Shown here piece after piece: positions 11,054 to 19,897 of a stretch of 64,000 nucleotides of DNA; the stretch's first letter is position 1, and each line of letters starts with the position of its first letter. The DNA comes from Streptomyces sp. 7-21. GTDB lineage: Bacteria > Actinomycetota > Actinomycetes > Streptomycetales > Streptomycetaceae. A model generated the notes under the pieces. The model ran no database searches, was not told where the DNA came from, and saw only the letters and a program-made list of their open reading frames with translations. Position numbers and translations under genes: made by a program. Where the stretch lies: NCBI RefSeq assembly GCF_016741785.1, contig NZ_JAERRL010000011.1, positions 108,068-172,067 of the forward strand. Direction: 5' to 3'.

Positions 11054-11455
11054 TCAGCGGGCCCCGCCGGACACGGCGACGGCGCGCTTCACCGTGACCC
11101 GCGCCAGCAGCTCACCCGGCACGCCGTGCCGTGCCCCGGACGCCTCGGCCTCGTCCCCGGAGTCCGGGTACCGGTCCGCGGTCTGTGTCGCCCAGGTGCG
11201 CGGCTCGTCCGGGGCCTCGCTCAGCCGCACCCGGCCGTGCCGCATCACGGAGGCGTACGGCGCTGTCTCGTCCATCGACCGTCCCGTCACCGTCTCCGTG
11301 CCCGTGGTGAGCACCACGTCCCGGCCGTCGAGCAGCGGGGACCGCACCGGGGCCACGCGCGGGCTGCCGTCCGCCCGCACCGTGGCCGCCATCGCTGTCC
11401 GGGTGCCCGAGGAGGCGAACGCGCGCCACTCCTCGTCGGTCATCGTCCGTGCCAT
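11054..11455 (-). CDS. Pyridoxamine-5'-phosphate-oxidase-like (split-barrel flavin) protein
   Basis: A 133-residue protein resembling the actinomycete F420/FMN split-barrel family: MTDEEWRAFASSGTRTAM, then VRADGSPRVAPVRSPL, then VVLTTGTETVTGRSM. It is shorter than most members and its second half is weakly conserved. The start was set at the ATG preceded by CAGGA; an ATG 18 nt upstream overlaps the previous gene's stop (TGATG) and is a fair alternative. It is probably a cofactor-dependent reductase of unknown substrate, in operon with DUF2332 and VOC genes. Confidence 0.75.
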   Translation of the reverse strand: MARTMTDEEWRAFASSGTRTAMAATVRADGSPRVAPVRSPLLDGRDVVLTTGTETVTGRSMDETAPYASVMRHGRVRLSEAPDEPRTWATQTADRYPDSGDEAEASGARHGVPGELLARVTVKRAVAVSGGAR

Positions 11456-11472
11456 GCGGTCATCCTGCGCCA

Positions 11473-12543
11473 TCAGCCGGGGCCATGCCAGGAAGCGGGC
11501 AGGCCGTGTGCCGGCGCCACCGCCAGATGGCGTTCGCCGGCCCGCCCCGTCCGCACGGTCAGGCAGAAGCCCTCCCGCTCGTGCGGCTCGAACGACAGGT
11601 ACGCGAAGCCCGCGTCGGCGGTCGCCGCCCGGGCCAGCCGGTCCAGTTCGCGTTCGACCCGCGCCCACTCCGCCGGGTCGATGTACTGCCGGGCGACGGA
11701 GTGCCAGACCACCGTCATGGTCCCCGTCTCCAGCTGCACCCCCGCCAGGAACTCGGCCGCGCCCGCGGCCTCCACGGTCGCCGGGACCTTCGCCGCGACG
11801 GACAGCGCGCCCTCCAGCCGCGCGGCCCGCGCCAGCTGGTCCGGCCACAGGTAGGCGCGCAGCGCCAGCGCGCCGCCGGGCGACAGCGGATCGATGGGGT
11901 CCGGATCACAGCCGTGCCGCTCCACGACGCGCAGCGCCGGGCTGCGCGCCGCGGCCTGGCGCAGCCAGTCGGGCACCTCGCCGCGCCAGGCCTCCGTCAG
12001 CCGCACCGGCGAGTCCGGCGGGCCCCAGGTGAACGCGTCCGACACGTACCGGTACTGGTCGGCGCGCAGCAGCAGGCCCGCGCTTGAGCCCAGCTCGAAC
12101 AGCCGCACCGGCAGCTGCGGCCGGGGCAGCACGCTGAGCAGTCCCACCAGCAGCATCACGGCGCGGCCGACCTCGTTGGTCTGCGGCGGGCGCGCCAGCC
12201 ACGCCCGCAGCCAGGGCAGCTCCGCGGCTACCGCCTCCCGGAACGCCGGCCACGCCGCCGCGGCGTTGCCGGAATCGAACACGCCGCCCGCGCTCGGGTA
12301 GTGCGCCGCGAGCCGGGGTGCGCGCCCGGTGAGCGCCAGCGCGTGCACGCCCCCGGCCAGGCGCAGCGGCACCGCGTCCGCTGCGGCTGCCTCCGCGTGG
12401 GCAGCGACCGCCTCGGCGCACGGCCCGCCCGCCGCCACGTCGTCGGCCGCCCGCTCCAGCAGTGCGGCGTACAGCGGGGAGCCGAGTCGGCCGCAGGCGT
12501 CGGCCTGCTGGCGGAAGGAAGCAACCATCGCATCCGGGGGCAT
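11473..12543 (-). CDS. DUF2332 family protein
   Basis: A 356-residue protein of the actinomycete DUF2332 family, recognised by its opening pattern (FRQQADACGRLGSPLYAALL), central LFELGSSAGLLLRADQYRY and late HSVARQYIDP. The glycine-rich central motif resembles a SAM-binding loop of methyltransferases, but no activity is proven. First gene of a three-gene unit; GGCGAGGAG precedes the ATG. It diverges from the ThuA gene. Confidence 0.85.
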   Translation of the reverse strand: MPPDAMVASFRQQADACGRLGSPLYAALLERAADDVAAGGPCAEAVAAHAEAAAADAVPLRLAGGVHALALTGRAPRLAAHYPSAGGVFDSGNAAAAWPAFREAVAAELPWLRAWLARPPQTNEVGRAVMLLVGLLSVLPRPQLPVRLFELGSSAGLLLRADQYRYVSDAFTWGPPDSPVRLTEAWRGEVPDWLRQAAARSPALRVVERHGCDPDPIDPLSPGGALALRAYLWPDQLARAARLEGALSVAAKVPATVEAAGAAEFLAGVQLETGTMTVVWHSVARQYIDPAEWARVERELDRLARAATADAGFAYLSFEPHEREGFCLTVRTGRAGERHLAVAPAHGLPASWHGPG

Positions 12544-12675
12544 CTGTACTCCTCGCCTGTGTGTCGGGACGTCTCACGATCATGGGCCCGGGCGGGCCGC
12601 GAGGGAAGGGCCTGCCCGGAACGCCGCCGCCCGGTCCCCCGCCGCCGGGCGGGGCCGCCCCTACCATGGCGCCTC

Positions 12676-13353
12676 ATGAGCGCTCGCACGATCGTGGTCT
12701 TCACCAGGACCGCCGGCTACCGGCACGACTCCATCCCCGACGGCATCGACACGTTCCGCTCGCTGGGCCAGGAGCACGGTTTCTCCGTCCTCGCCACGGA
12801 GGACCCCGGGGAACTCGCCGCCTCGCTCGGTGGCGGCTGCGCGGCCGCCGTCTTCCTGTCCACCAGCGGCGAGGTGCTGACGGACGCCGCCCGCGCCGCG
12901 CTGCGCGACTACCTCGCGGCGGGCGGCGGCTTCGTGGGCGTGCACGGCGCCGCCTGCACCGAGTACCAGTGGCCGTGGTACGGCGACAGCGTCGTCGGCG
13001 CCGTCTTCGACGGCCACCCCGCGCTCCAGCCCGGCGTCCTCGACGTCACCGACCACGACCACCCGGCCACCGCGCACCTCGGCGACCGCTGGGAGTTCAC
13101 CGACGAGTGGTACAACTTCACCAGCAACCCCCGGGGCCGGGTGCGGGTGCTGGCCACGGCCGACGAAAGCACCTACGAGGGCGGGCGAATGGGCGCCGAT
13201 CACCCGCTGGTGTGGTGCCACGAGCGCGCGGGCGGGCGCTCCTTCTACACCGCCCTGGGCCACACCTCCGAGTCGTACGCCGACCCCGTCTTCCGCCAGC
13301 ACCTGCTCGGCGGCCTGTCCTGGGCGGCCCGCTGGCAGGAGGAGGACCGGTGA
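12676..13353 (+). CDS. ThuA-like (trehalose-utilisation-type) domain protein
   Basis: A 225-residue ThuA-domain protein of class I glutamine-amidotransferase-like fold: VVFTRTAGYRHDSIPDG near the start, VFLSTSGEVL, GGFVGVHGAACTEYQW and a conserved tail (FYTALGHTSESYADP). ThuA-family proteins are linked to sugar metabolism (3-keto-glycosides, trehalose) in other bacteria. No signal peptide is seen, so it is cytoplasmic. Its stop overlaps the start of the next gene as GTGA, indicating coupled translation with an ADP-ribose-acting macrodomain. Confidence 0.88.
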   Translation: MSARTIVVFTRTAGYRHDSIPDGIDTFRSLGQEHGFSVLATEDPGELAASLGGGCAAAVFLSTSGEVLTDAARAALRDYLAAGGGFVGVHGAACTEYQWPWYGDSVVGAVFDGHPALQPGVLDVTDHDHPATAHLGDRWEFTDEWYNFTSNPRGRVRVLATADESTYEGGRMGADHPLVWCHERAGGRSFYTALGHTSESYADPVFRQHLLGGLSWAARWQEEDR

Positions 13354-13877
13354 CCGCGCTGACCCGCGTGCACGGCGACCTCACGGAGCAGCACGTCGAC
13401 GCGGTCGTCAACGCCGCCAACTCCTCCCTGCTGGGCGGCGGGGGAGCGGACGGCGCGATCCACCGCAAGGGCGGTCCCGGCATCCTCGCCGAGTGCCGGG
13501 AACTGCGCGCCTCGCGCTACCGCGGCGGCCTGCCCGCCGGCCAGGCCGCCGCGACCGGTGCGGGGCGGCTGCCGGCGCGCTGGGTCATCCACACCGTCGG
13601 GCCCGTTTACTCCCGCACCGAGGACCGGTCACGGCTGCTGGCGTCCTGCTACCGGGAGTCGCTCCGTGTCGCAGCCGGGCTCGGCGCCGCCACCGTCGCG
13701 TTCCCCGCCATCTCCACGGGGGCCTACCGCTGGCCGGTGGCGGACGCCGCGCGGATCGCCGTTGCGGCCGTGCGCGCGGCGGTGGCGGAGCGGCCGTTTG
13801 CGGAGGTGCGTTTCGTGCTCTTCGACCAGGCCGCCTACCGCGCCTTCGGAGAGGCCCTCGGCGAGACGGACGACTGA
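13350..13877 (+). CDS. Macrodomain protein, probable O-acetyl-ADP-ribose deacetylase
   Basis: A 175-residue stand-alone macrodomain of the YmdB/MacroD group: GDLTEQHVDAVVNAANSSLL, GGGGADGAIHRKGG, VIHTVGPVYS and FPAISTGAYRWP. The N-A-A-N and G-G-G-[VA]-D-G-A-I-H motifs are the ADP-ribose-binding and catalytic loops. Expected reaction: deacetylation of O-acetyl-ADP-ribose or removal of ADP-ribose from proteins. Starts at GTG overlapping the ThuA stop by 4 nt. Confidence 0.92.
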   Translation: MTALTRVHGDLTEQHVDAVVNAANSSLLGGGGADGAIHRKGGPGILAECRELRASRYRGGLPAGQAAATGAGRLPARWVIHTVGPVYSRTEDRSRLLASCYRESLRVAAGLGAATVAFPAISTGAYRWPVADAARIAVAAVRAAVAERPFAEVRFVLFDQAAYRAFGEALGETDD

Positions 13878-14200
13878 GGCAGGCAGGCGGCCAGCCCGCG
13901 CCCCGGCGTCATGGCGCCAGCGGTCCGCCCGCTTGTCCGCTGTTGTCCGCTGGAGGTGTCCGCCGGTACCGGCTTGCCGCCAGCCTGGTGCAGCTGGACC
14001 GCGGATGGCCCGGGGATGGCGAGGCTGGCGCTCTGGCAGGGAAAGAAGGTGAACATGTCGACACAGCAGGTGCAGTCTCTTTGCCGACGTGCTGTCTCGG
14101 CGTCACCTGTCCGCCAGGCCGCCCCGAGCCGGGTAAGGTGACCGCTCAGGCGCGGCTGGCGCGCGGGACAGGCCAGCAGCCGGGACGGGAAGGCGAGGAG
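13878..14200. other. Long leader before the B3/B4 gene
   Basis: 323 nt with no large gene. It holds a possible 28-codon ORF with a good ribosome site (described separately). I see no riboswitch motif I can name. Confidence 0.4.
14055..14141 (+). CDS. Possible 28-residue small ORF (leader?)
   Basis: ATG preceded by AAGAAGGTGAAC, a strong actinomycete ribosome site at ideal spacing. The 28-residue product begins MSTQQVQSLCRR and is basic and Ser/Ala-rich. The stop is 60 nt before the B3/B4 gene. It could be a regulatory leader, a small protein or chance; the codon bias is weak (TCT, CTT, CGA, CGT), which argues against an ordinary gene. Confidence 0.3.
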   Translation: MSTQQVQSLCRRAVSASPVRQAAPSRVR

Positions 14201-14920
14201 ATGACACAGCTGTCCGTGGCCGAGGAGGTCTGCGAGGCGTTCCCGGCACTGACCATCGCCGCGGTAACGGCCACCGGCCTGCGCTCCGGCCCGTGGCAGG
14301 AACCGGAGCGCCTGCTCGCGGCCCTGGAGGCGGACGCCGCCTCGGGCGCCTGGCAGCCGCTCAGCGAGGACGACCCCCGGCTGGCCTCCTGGCAGGCCGC
14401 CTACCGTGCCTTCGGCACCAACCCCCGGCGCATGCGCCCGAGCGTGGACGCGCTGTCCCGGCGGCTCGCCAAGTCCGGGCGGCTGCCGCGCATCAGCCCC
14501 GTTGTCGACGCGTACAACGCGGTGTCCGTGACGCACGGCGTGCCCGCCGGGGCTTTTGACCTGGCGGCGGTACGCGGCGACATCCGCGTGCGCTACGCGC
14601 GCGAGGGCGAGTCGTTCCTCCCGCTGGGACAGCCGGACGGGCCCGAGGAGGCCCGGCCCGGCGAGGTCGTCTACGCGGACGAGGCGGCCGAGCACCCGGT
14701 GCTCACCCGCCACTGGAACCACCGCGACAGCGACCGCACGAAGGTCACGCCCCAGGCGCGGGACGTGCTGTTCCTGCTGGAGGCCGTCGACGCGGACGCC
14801 GGGGCGAAGGCCGTGCACGCGGCCGTGGAGCAGCTCACCGCCCTGCTCGCGCCGCGCGCCGGCCGCGTCGTCACTCACCTGCTGACGGCCGGCGCGCCCG
14901 CCGCTCAGCTGTCGGACTGA
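14201..14920 (+). CDS. B3/B4 (tRNA-binding-like) domain protein
   Basis: A 239-residue cytoplasmic protein of the stand-alone B3/B4 family, related to the editing module of phenylalanyl-tRNA synthetase beta. Landmarks: WQAAYRAFGTNPRRMRPSVD, LPRISPVVDAYNAVSVTHG, PGEVVYADEAAEHPVLTRHW and a tail listing charged helices. The typical arrangement is Leu-rich N-terminus, then the B3/B4 core. Stand-alone members may hydrolyse mis-charged tRNA or other aminoacyl esters, but this one is untested. GGCGAGGAG lies directly before the ATG. Confidence 0.85.
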   Translation: MTQLSVAEEVCEAFPALTIAAVTATGLRSGPWQEPERLLAALEADAASGAWQPLSEDDPRLASWQAAYRAFGTNPRRMRPSVDALSRRLAKSGRLPRISPVVDAYNAVSVTHGVPAGAFDLAAVRGDIRVRYAREGESFLPLGQPDGPEEARPGEVVYADEAAEHPVLTRHWNHRDSDRTKVTPQARDVLFLLEAVDADAGAKAVHAAVEQLTALLAPRAGRVVTHLLTAGAPAAQLSD

Positions 14921-15392
14921 CCGCCCGGCTCAGGCGCGCCGCCGTGAGGAGCGGCACCAGGTGCTCCTCTTCGTACACGAGATGCCCCTCCAGCTCGCCG
15001 GCCAGCCGGTCGAACTCGGCCTTGGTGCGTGGCGCTGTCCGCCGGTTCCTGCTCACCGGCCGCGTCGAGCAGGGCGTTGCGTTCGTCCGGCAGCGCCGCG
15101 ACGACCGTGTGCTCGCGCCGCCGCGCGCACACCGCCGCCAAGTCCGGCCGTTCGCGCTCCAGCGCGGGACACATCCGGGCGTCCTCGGCGGCGTGGTGGC
15201 CGTGCAGGTAGTGGCAGAACTCGCGGCAGCGGCGCAGCGGCTGGCGCGTCACGTCCGGCTCGCACCGCCCGCCGGATAACAGCGCGGCCAGCTCCTTCCG
15301 CGCCGCCGCGAGGTACTCGCGGAACCACTCATGGATGGGACGGGTCCGTCGCCCATCCGCTGCGGGACGCCCGCTGCCTGGCCATGCGTCAT
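14871..15392 (-). pseudogene. Decayed hemerythrin HHE-domain gene
   Basis: Pieces of one hemerythrin-like protein in different frames: MTHGQAAGVPQRMGDG from the ATG at 15392, then HEWFREYLAAARKELAALL and HGHHAAEDARM in a second frame, then TKAEFDRLAGELEGHLVYEE after a further shift near 15025. All His/Glu ligand motifs (HEWFRE, HGHHAAED, REHTVVAAL, EEEHLVPLL) are still readable, but no single frame joins them and the HEWFRE frame has no upstream start codon. Cys replaces the usual Phe in RMFPALE. The 3' end overlaps the convergent B3/B4 gene. Decay is likely; two assembly indels are the alternative. Confidence 0.75.
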
Positions 15393-15426
15393 GCGGCGAG
15401 ACTAGGCGGCCGCGCCGGCACCGCCC

Positions 15427-16068
15427 TCACGGTTCCGCCAGAACGACCTCCAGCGTCCTGGGCCCGTGCACGCCCTCCACCCGGCTCAGTTCGATGTCGC
15501 TCGTCGCGGACGGGCCGGAGATCCACGTCAGCGGACGCCCGGGGTCGAGCCGCTCCAGCGCCTGCGGCACGGACCCCGCCACCTGCGACGGCACCCGCAC
15601 CACGCAGACGTGGTGGTCAGGCACCAGCGTGACACGCCGCCGCCCCTGGCCGGGGCCGGCGTCGAGCACCAGCGTGCCCGTCTCCGCGATGGCCACCGCG
15701 CAGCCGGTCACCACGCTGTCGACGGCGTCCAGGTCGTGCGGCGTCAGCCCGGCCTCGTCCGGCACCCGGCGCACCTCCTCCGGCACCCCGGCCAGCCACT
15801 CCTCCGGCAGCCCGTCCGGCACCACCACCGACCGCGCGCCGCGCGCCGCCAGCAGCCGCGCGACCACCGGCGCCACCTCCGCCTCGGCGCAGCGGTGCAC
15901 CGCCGCCCGGTAGTCCGCCAGCCGCTCGGCCAGCACCGCCACCGGATCGCCGGGGGAGTCGTCACGTCGGTAGTCGCGGACCACGGCCACGTCCTCGGGC
16001 GTCTCCTGCCGCGGCACGTCCGCCAGCGCGCGGCGGATCCTGCCGAGCACCACGTCCCTGCTGCTCAC
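15427..16068 (-). CDS. lutC: L-lactate utilisation protein LutC
   Basis: A 213-residue LutC/YkgG family protein, third component of the LutABC iron-sulfur L-lactate dehydrogenase complex that oxidises L-lactate to pyruvate. Family pattern AIAETGTLVLDAGPGQGRR and LVPDHHVCVVRV, ending with ISGPSATSDIEL. The GTG start overlaps the lutB stop (GTGA). Last gene of the minus-strand rhamnose/lactate run. Confidence 0.92.
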   Translation of the reverse strand: MSSRDVVLGRIRRALADVPRQETPEDVAVVRDYRRDDSPGDPVAVLAERLADYRAAVHRCAEAEVAPVVARLLAARGARSVVVPDGLPEEWLAGVPEEVRRVPDEAGLTPHDLDAVDSVVTGCAVAIAETGTLVLDAGPGQGRRRVTLVPDHHVCVVRVPSQVAGSVPQALERLDPGRPLTWISGPSATSDIELSRVEGVHGPRTLEVVLAEP

Positions 16069-17543
16069 GCGTCACCTCCTTCGCCGCCGCGGGTGCGGCG
16101 CCACCAGTCGCGGAACGGTTCCGCCGGCAGCGCCGGCACGTCCCGGCTGTCGGTCCACGCCCGCCCCGGCCCCGGCAGCTGCGGCGGCACCAGGCGGCGT
16201 GACCGCGCCGCCATGCGCTGCCCGGAACGCAGCGCCCGGGGGTGGTCCAGCACCCAGCGGGCCGCGCGCATCGCGGCGCGCTCCGCCGCGTGCCCCTTCG
16301 CCGGCCGGATCCGGGTGCGCCGCCCGCGCACCGTCGCCTCCCCGCCCTGCACCACGCGCTCGCGCAGGTGCACCAGGACCTCCGGGATGTCGATGGCCAC
16401 CGGGCACACCTCGTAGCACGCGCCGCACAGCGACGAGGCGTACGGCAGCGACGCGTCCAGGCCGGTGGCCGTGCCCCGCAGCTGCGGCGTCAGAATCGCC
16501 CCGATCGGGCCCGGGTACGCCGAGCCGTAGGCGTGGCCGCCCGCCCGCTCGTACACCGGGCAGACGTTCAGGCACGCCGAGCAGCGGATGCAGCGCAGCG
16601 CCTGCCGCCCGACGGTGTCGGCCAGCGCGTCGGTGCGGCCGTTGTCCAGCAGCACCAGGTGGAACGTGCGCGGCCCGTCGCCGTCCGTCGTGCCGGTCCA
16701 CATCGAGGTGTACGGGTTCATCCGCTCCGCGGTCGAGGAACGCGGCAGCAGCTGCAGGAAGACCTCCAGGTCCTGCCAGGTCGGCACGACCTTCTCGATG
16801 CCCACCACCGAGATCAGCGTCTCCGGCAGCGTCAGGCACATCCGCCCGTTGCCCTCGGACTCCACCACCACCAGGGTGCCGGTCTCCGCCACCATGAAGT
16901 TGGCGCCCGAGATGGCGACCTTGGCGTTGAGGAACTTCTGCCGCAGGTGCAGCCGCGCCGCCTCCGCCAGCTCGGCGGGGGAGTCGCTCAGCCCCTCGGG
17001 GGCCGGGCGGCCCCAGTCCGCCATGCGCCGCGTGAAGATGTCCCGGATCTCGCCCCGGTTGCGGTGGATCGCCGGCACCAGGATGTGGGACGGCAGGTCG
17101 TCGCCGAGCTGGACGATCAGCTCCGCCAGGTCCGTCTCGCTGACCCGGATGCCCGCCGCCGCCAGCGCCTGGTTCAGCCCGATCTCCTGCGTCGCCATGG
17201 ACTTGACCTTGAGGACCTCCGTCTCGCCGGTCTCCCGCACCAGCCGCGTGACGATCCGGTTGGCCTCCCTGGCATCGGCGGCCCAGTGCACCTGCCCGCC
17301 CGCCTCGGTCACGGCCCGCTCCAGCCGCTCCAGGTACACGTCCAGGTGACGCAGCGTCCGGTTCTTGATGGCCGCCCCCGCGGCCCGCAGCCGGTCCCAG
17401 TCCGGCAGCTCGGCGACCGCCTTCGCCCGCTTGGCGCGGATGGAGTGCGTGGCGTGCCGGAGGTTGCCGCGCAGCCGCTCGTCGCGCACCGCGGTCCCGG
17501 CGGACTCGGGAAAGGCGGGCATGCCCAGGTACGTGCCGCTCAC
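16065..17543 (-). CDS. lutB: L-lactate utilisation iron-sulfur protein LutB
   Basis: A 492-residue LutB/YkgF protein. It has two 4Fe-4S cysteine clusters, CIRCSACLNVCPVYE and CGACYEVCP followed by VAIDIP, after an N-terminal LUD-type domain (MATQEIGLNQAL, GANFMVAETGTLVVVE). With LutA and LutC it oxidises L-lactate to pyruvate. The GTG start was chosen because GAGGAGG sits just upstream; an ATG 15 nt earlier overlaps that ribosome site. Confidence 0.93.
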   Translation of the reverse strand: MSGTYLGMPAFPESAGTAVRDERLRGNLRHATHSIRAKRAKAVAELPDWDRLRAAGAAIKNRTLRHLDVYLERLERAVTEAGGQVHWAADAREANRIVTRLVRETGETEVLKVKSMATQEIGLNQALAAAGIRVSETDLAELIVQLGDDLPSHILVPAIHRNRGEIRDIFTRRMADWGRPAPEGLSDSPAELAEAARLHLRQKFLNAKVAISGANFMVAETGTLVVVESEGNGRMCLTLPETLISVVGIEKVVPTWQDLEVFLQLLPRSSTAERMNPYTSMWTGTTDGDGPRTFHLVLLDNGRTDALADTVGRQALRCIRCSACLNVCPVYERAGGHAYGSAYPGPIGAILTPQLRGTATGLDASLPYASSLCGACYEVCPVAIDIPEVLVHLRERVVQGGEATVRGRRTRIRPAKGHAAERAAMRAARWVLDHPRALRSGQRMAARSRRLVPPQLPGPGRAWTDSRDVPALPAEPFRDWWRRTRGGEGGDA

Positions 17544-17571
17544 AGCGCCTCCTCGCATCGGGCCGCGGCGC

Positions 17572-18324
17572 TCACCACGGCTCTTCTTCCGTGCTGGCCA
17601 GGATCTCCGCGAGGTGGACCGGGCGCACCGGGGAGTCCATCCGCGACAGCGTGCCCCCGATGTGCATCTGGCAGGAGTTGTCCACCGTGCACACCGCCTC
17701 GGCGCCCGTGCCCGTGATGGCCCGGGCCTTGTCCGCGCCCATCGCGGCCGACACCGCCGGGTTCTTCACCGCGAACGTGCCGCCGAAGCCGCAGCACTCC
17801 TGCGCGCCCGGCAGATCGACCAGCGTCAGCCCCCGCACCCGCTCCAGCAGCCGCCTGGGCCGGTCACCCAGCCGCAGCATCCGCAGCCCGTGGCAGGTGG
17901 GATGGTAGGTGACGGTGTGCGGGTAGTACGCCCCCACGTCCTCCACCCCGAGCACGTCGGTGAGGAATTCCGTCAGCTCGTACGTCCGCGGCACCACGTC
18001 GGCCGCCGCCTCGGCCAGCGCGCTGCCGCGCCCCTCCGCCTCGGCCCTGGCCCCGATCCGCGGGTAGTTCTCCCGCACCATCGCCGCGCACGACCCCGAC
18101 GGCGCGACGATGTAGTCGTAGCCCGCGAACGCCCGGGCGAACCGCCGCACCAGCGGCTCCGTCTCGTGCCGGTACCCGGTGTTGAACTGCGGCTGCCCGC
18201 AGCAGCTCTGCTGCAGGGGGAAGCCCACCCGCACCCCCAGCCGTTCCAGCAGCGTCACCACCGCCTGGCCGGTGCGCGGATACAGCGTGTCGTTGACACA
18301 GGTGACGAACAGGGCGACCCGCAA
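17572..18324 (-). CDS. lutA: L-lactate utilisation protein LutA
   Basis: A 250-residue LutA/YkgE protein with the two CCG-domain repeats: QQSCCGQPQFNTGY and later ECCGFGGTFAVKNP, plus THPTC-like YHPTCHGLRM and TVDNSCQMHIGG. These cysteine motifs bind a cluster or cofactor in the lactate-oxidising complex. It starts with TTG only 3 nt after the rhaB stop, using GGGAGG inside the end of rhaB, so lactate oxidation is tied to rhamnulose phosphorylation. Confidence 0.93.
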   Translation of the reverse strand: MRVALFVTCVNDTLYPRTGQAVVTLLERLGVRVGFPLQQSCCGQPQFNTGYRHETEPLVRRFARAFAGYDYIVAPSGSCAAMVRENYPRIGARAEAEGRGSALAEAAADVVPRTYELTEFLTDVLGVEDVGAYYPHTVTYHPTCHGLRMLRLGDRPRRLLERVRGLTLVDLPGAQECCGFGGTFAVKNPAVSAAMGADKARAITGTGAEAVCTVDNSCQMHIGGTLSRMDSPVRPVHLAEILASTEEEPW

Positions 18325-18327
18325 CCG

Positions 18328-19830
18328 TCACTCCCTCCCGCCGGGCGCGATGCGCGCCGCGGCACGGTCCCACGCCGACTGGTCACCAGCCGGCTCATGG
18401 CGCCGCAGCGGCTGCGTGGCCCGCAGCAGCTTGCGCAGCTCGGCCAGCCCTCCGCTCACCGCGCCCGCCGCCCGCGCCTGCACCAGGACGTTACCCAGCG
18501 CCGCCGCTTCGGCGGGACCCGCCACCACCGGCAGCCCGCAGGCGTCGGCTGTCAGCTGGCACAGCAGCTCATTGTGGCATCCTCCGCCCACCACATGCAC
18601 CGTCTCCACCGCGCGGCCCGACAGCCGCACCGCGTCCCGCACCGCCCGGCGGTGCGCCAGCGCCAGCGAGTCCAGCACGCAGCGCACCGTCTCTGCCGCG
18701 GTCCTCGGCTCCGGCTGCCCGGTGCGGCGGCACGCGCGCGCCAGCCGCTGCGGCATCCCGCCCGGCGCCAGGAACTCCGGGTCCCCGGCGTCCACCACCG
18801 ACCGCAGCGGTTCGGCCCCGGCCGCCTCGGCCAGCAGCGCGCCCAGCTCGCGCGGCTCGCCCTCCGCCTCCCAGTGCCGCAGGCACTCCTGGAGCAGCCA
18901 CAGGCCCATGATGTTGCGCAGATAGCGCACCGTGCCGTCCACGCCCAGCTCGTTGGTGAAGTTGGCGCGCCGGCTCTCCTCCGTCAGCACCGGCTCCGGC
19001 AGCTCCAGCCCCGCCAGTGACCACGTGCCGGTCGCGATGTAGGCGAAGGCCTCACCCGCCGCCGGGACCGCCGCCACCGCCGAGGCCGTGTCGTGCGAGC
19101 CGACCGCCGTCACCGGCACCGGACCGGGCAGTCCGGTGGCGGCCACCGTCTCCGGCGTGAGCACGCCGGCCGGGTCGCCCGGCCGCCGCAGCGGCGCGAA
19201 CAGGCCCAGGTCGATGCCGAGCCGCTGCGCCAGCTCCCGGTGCCAGTCCCGGGTACGCGGATCGACCAGCTGCGTCGTGGACGCGTTCGTCAGTTCCGTG
19301 CCCTGCTCGCCCGTCAGCCAGTACGCCATCAGATCCGGTATCAGCAGCAGGCGCTCGGCGGCCGCCAGCTGCGGCGTGCCGCGGGCCGCGGTGAGCTGGT
19401 AGACCGTGTTGAACGGCAGGAACTGGAGCCCGGTCGCCTGGTACAGCTCCTCGGGCGGCACCACCGCGGCCACCGCCTCGGCCGCGCCCTCGGTGCGGCC
19501 GTCCCGGTAGTGCACCGGATTGCCCAGCAGCGCCCCCGTGGCGTCCAGCAGGCCGTAGTCCACCGCCCACGAGTCGATGCCGATGCCCGCCAGGCCCTCC
19601 GCGCCGGTCTCCCGGCCGGCCCGGCGCAGCCCCTCGAGCACCCCCCGGTACAGCGCGAGCACGTCCCAGTACAGGGTGCCGCCCGCCCGGACCGGCTCGT
19701 TGGGGAAGCGGTGCACCTCCCGCAGCGACAGCGTGCCGGGGCCCGCCCGCCCCAGCATGACGCGTCCGCTGGACGCGCCCAGATCGACGGCGGCGAACCA
19801 CCGGGCAGGACCGGAACCGGCTTCAGACAC
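18328..19830 (-). CDS. rhaB: Rhamnulokinase
   Basis: A 500-residue FGGY-family kinase; phosphorylates L-rhamnulose at C1. N-terminal phosphate loop AAVDLGASSGRVMLG, IGIDSWAVDYGLLD, YRDGRTEG, and C-terminal GSHDTASAVAAVP and HVVGGGCHNELLCQ motifs match RhaB rather than glycerol or xylulose kinases. GTG start with GAGG upstream. It sits between the aldolase/dehydrogenase fusion and lutABC; a strong hairpin lies in the 116-nt gap before it. Confidence 0.93.
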   Translation of the reverse strand: MSEAGSGPARWFAAVDLGASSGRVMLGRAGPGTLSLREVHRFPNEPVRAGGTLYWDVLALYRGVLEGLRRAGRETGAEGLAGIGIDSWAVDYGLLDATGALLGNPVHYRDGRTEGAAEAVAAVVPPEELYQATGLQFLPFNTVYQLTAARGTPQLAAAERLLLIPDLMAYWLTGEQGTELTNASTTQLVDPRTRDWHRELAQRLGIDLGLFAPLRRPGDPAGVLTPETVAATGLPGPVPVTAVGSHDTASAVAAVPAAGEAFAYIATGTWSLAGLELPEPVLTEESRRANFTNELGVDGTVRYLRNIMGLWLLQECLRHWEAEGEPRELGALLAEAAGAEPLRSVVDAGDPEFLAPGGMPQRLARACRRTGQPEPRTAAETVRCVLDSLALAHRRAVRDAVRLSGRAVETVHVVGGGCHNELLCQLTADACGLPVVAGPAEAAALGNVLVQARAAGAVSGGLAELRKLLRATQPLRRHEPAGDQSAWDRAAARIAPGGRE

Positions 19831-19897
19831 AGCACACCTCGCGGCGCTCACTCGACAGACGGACGCGATGACAACGACAGCAGCGGCGGCGGGAACC

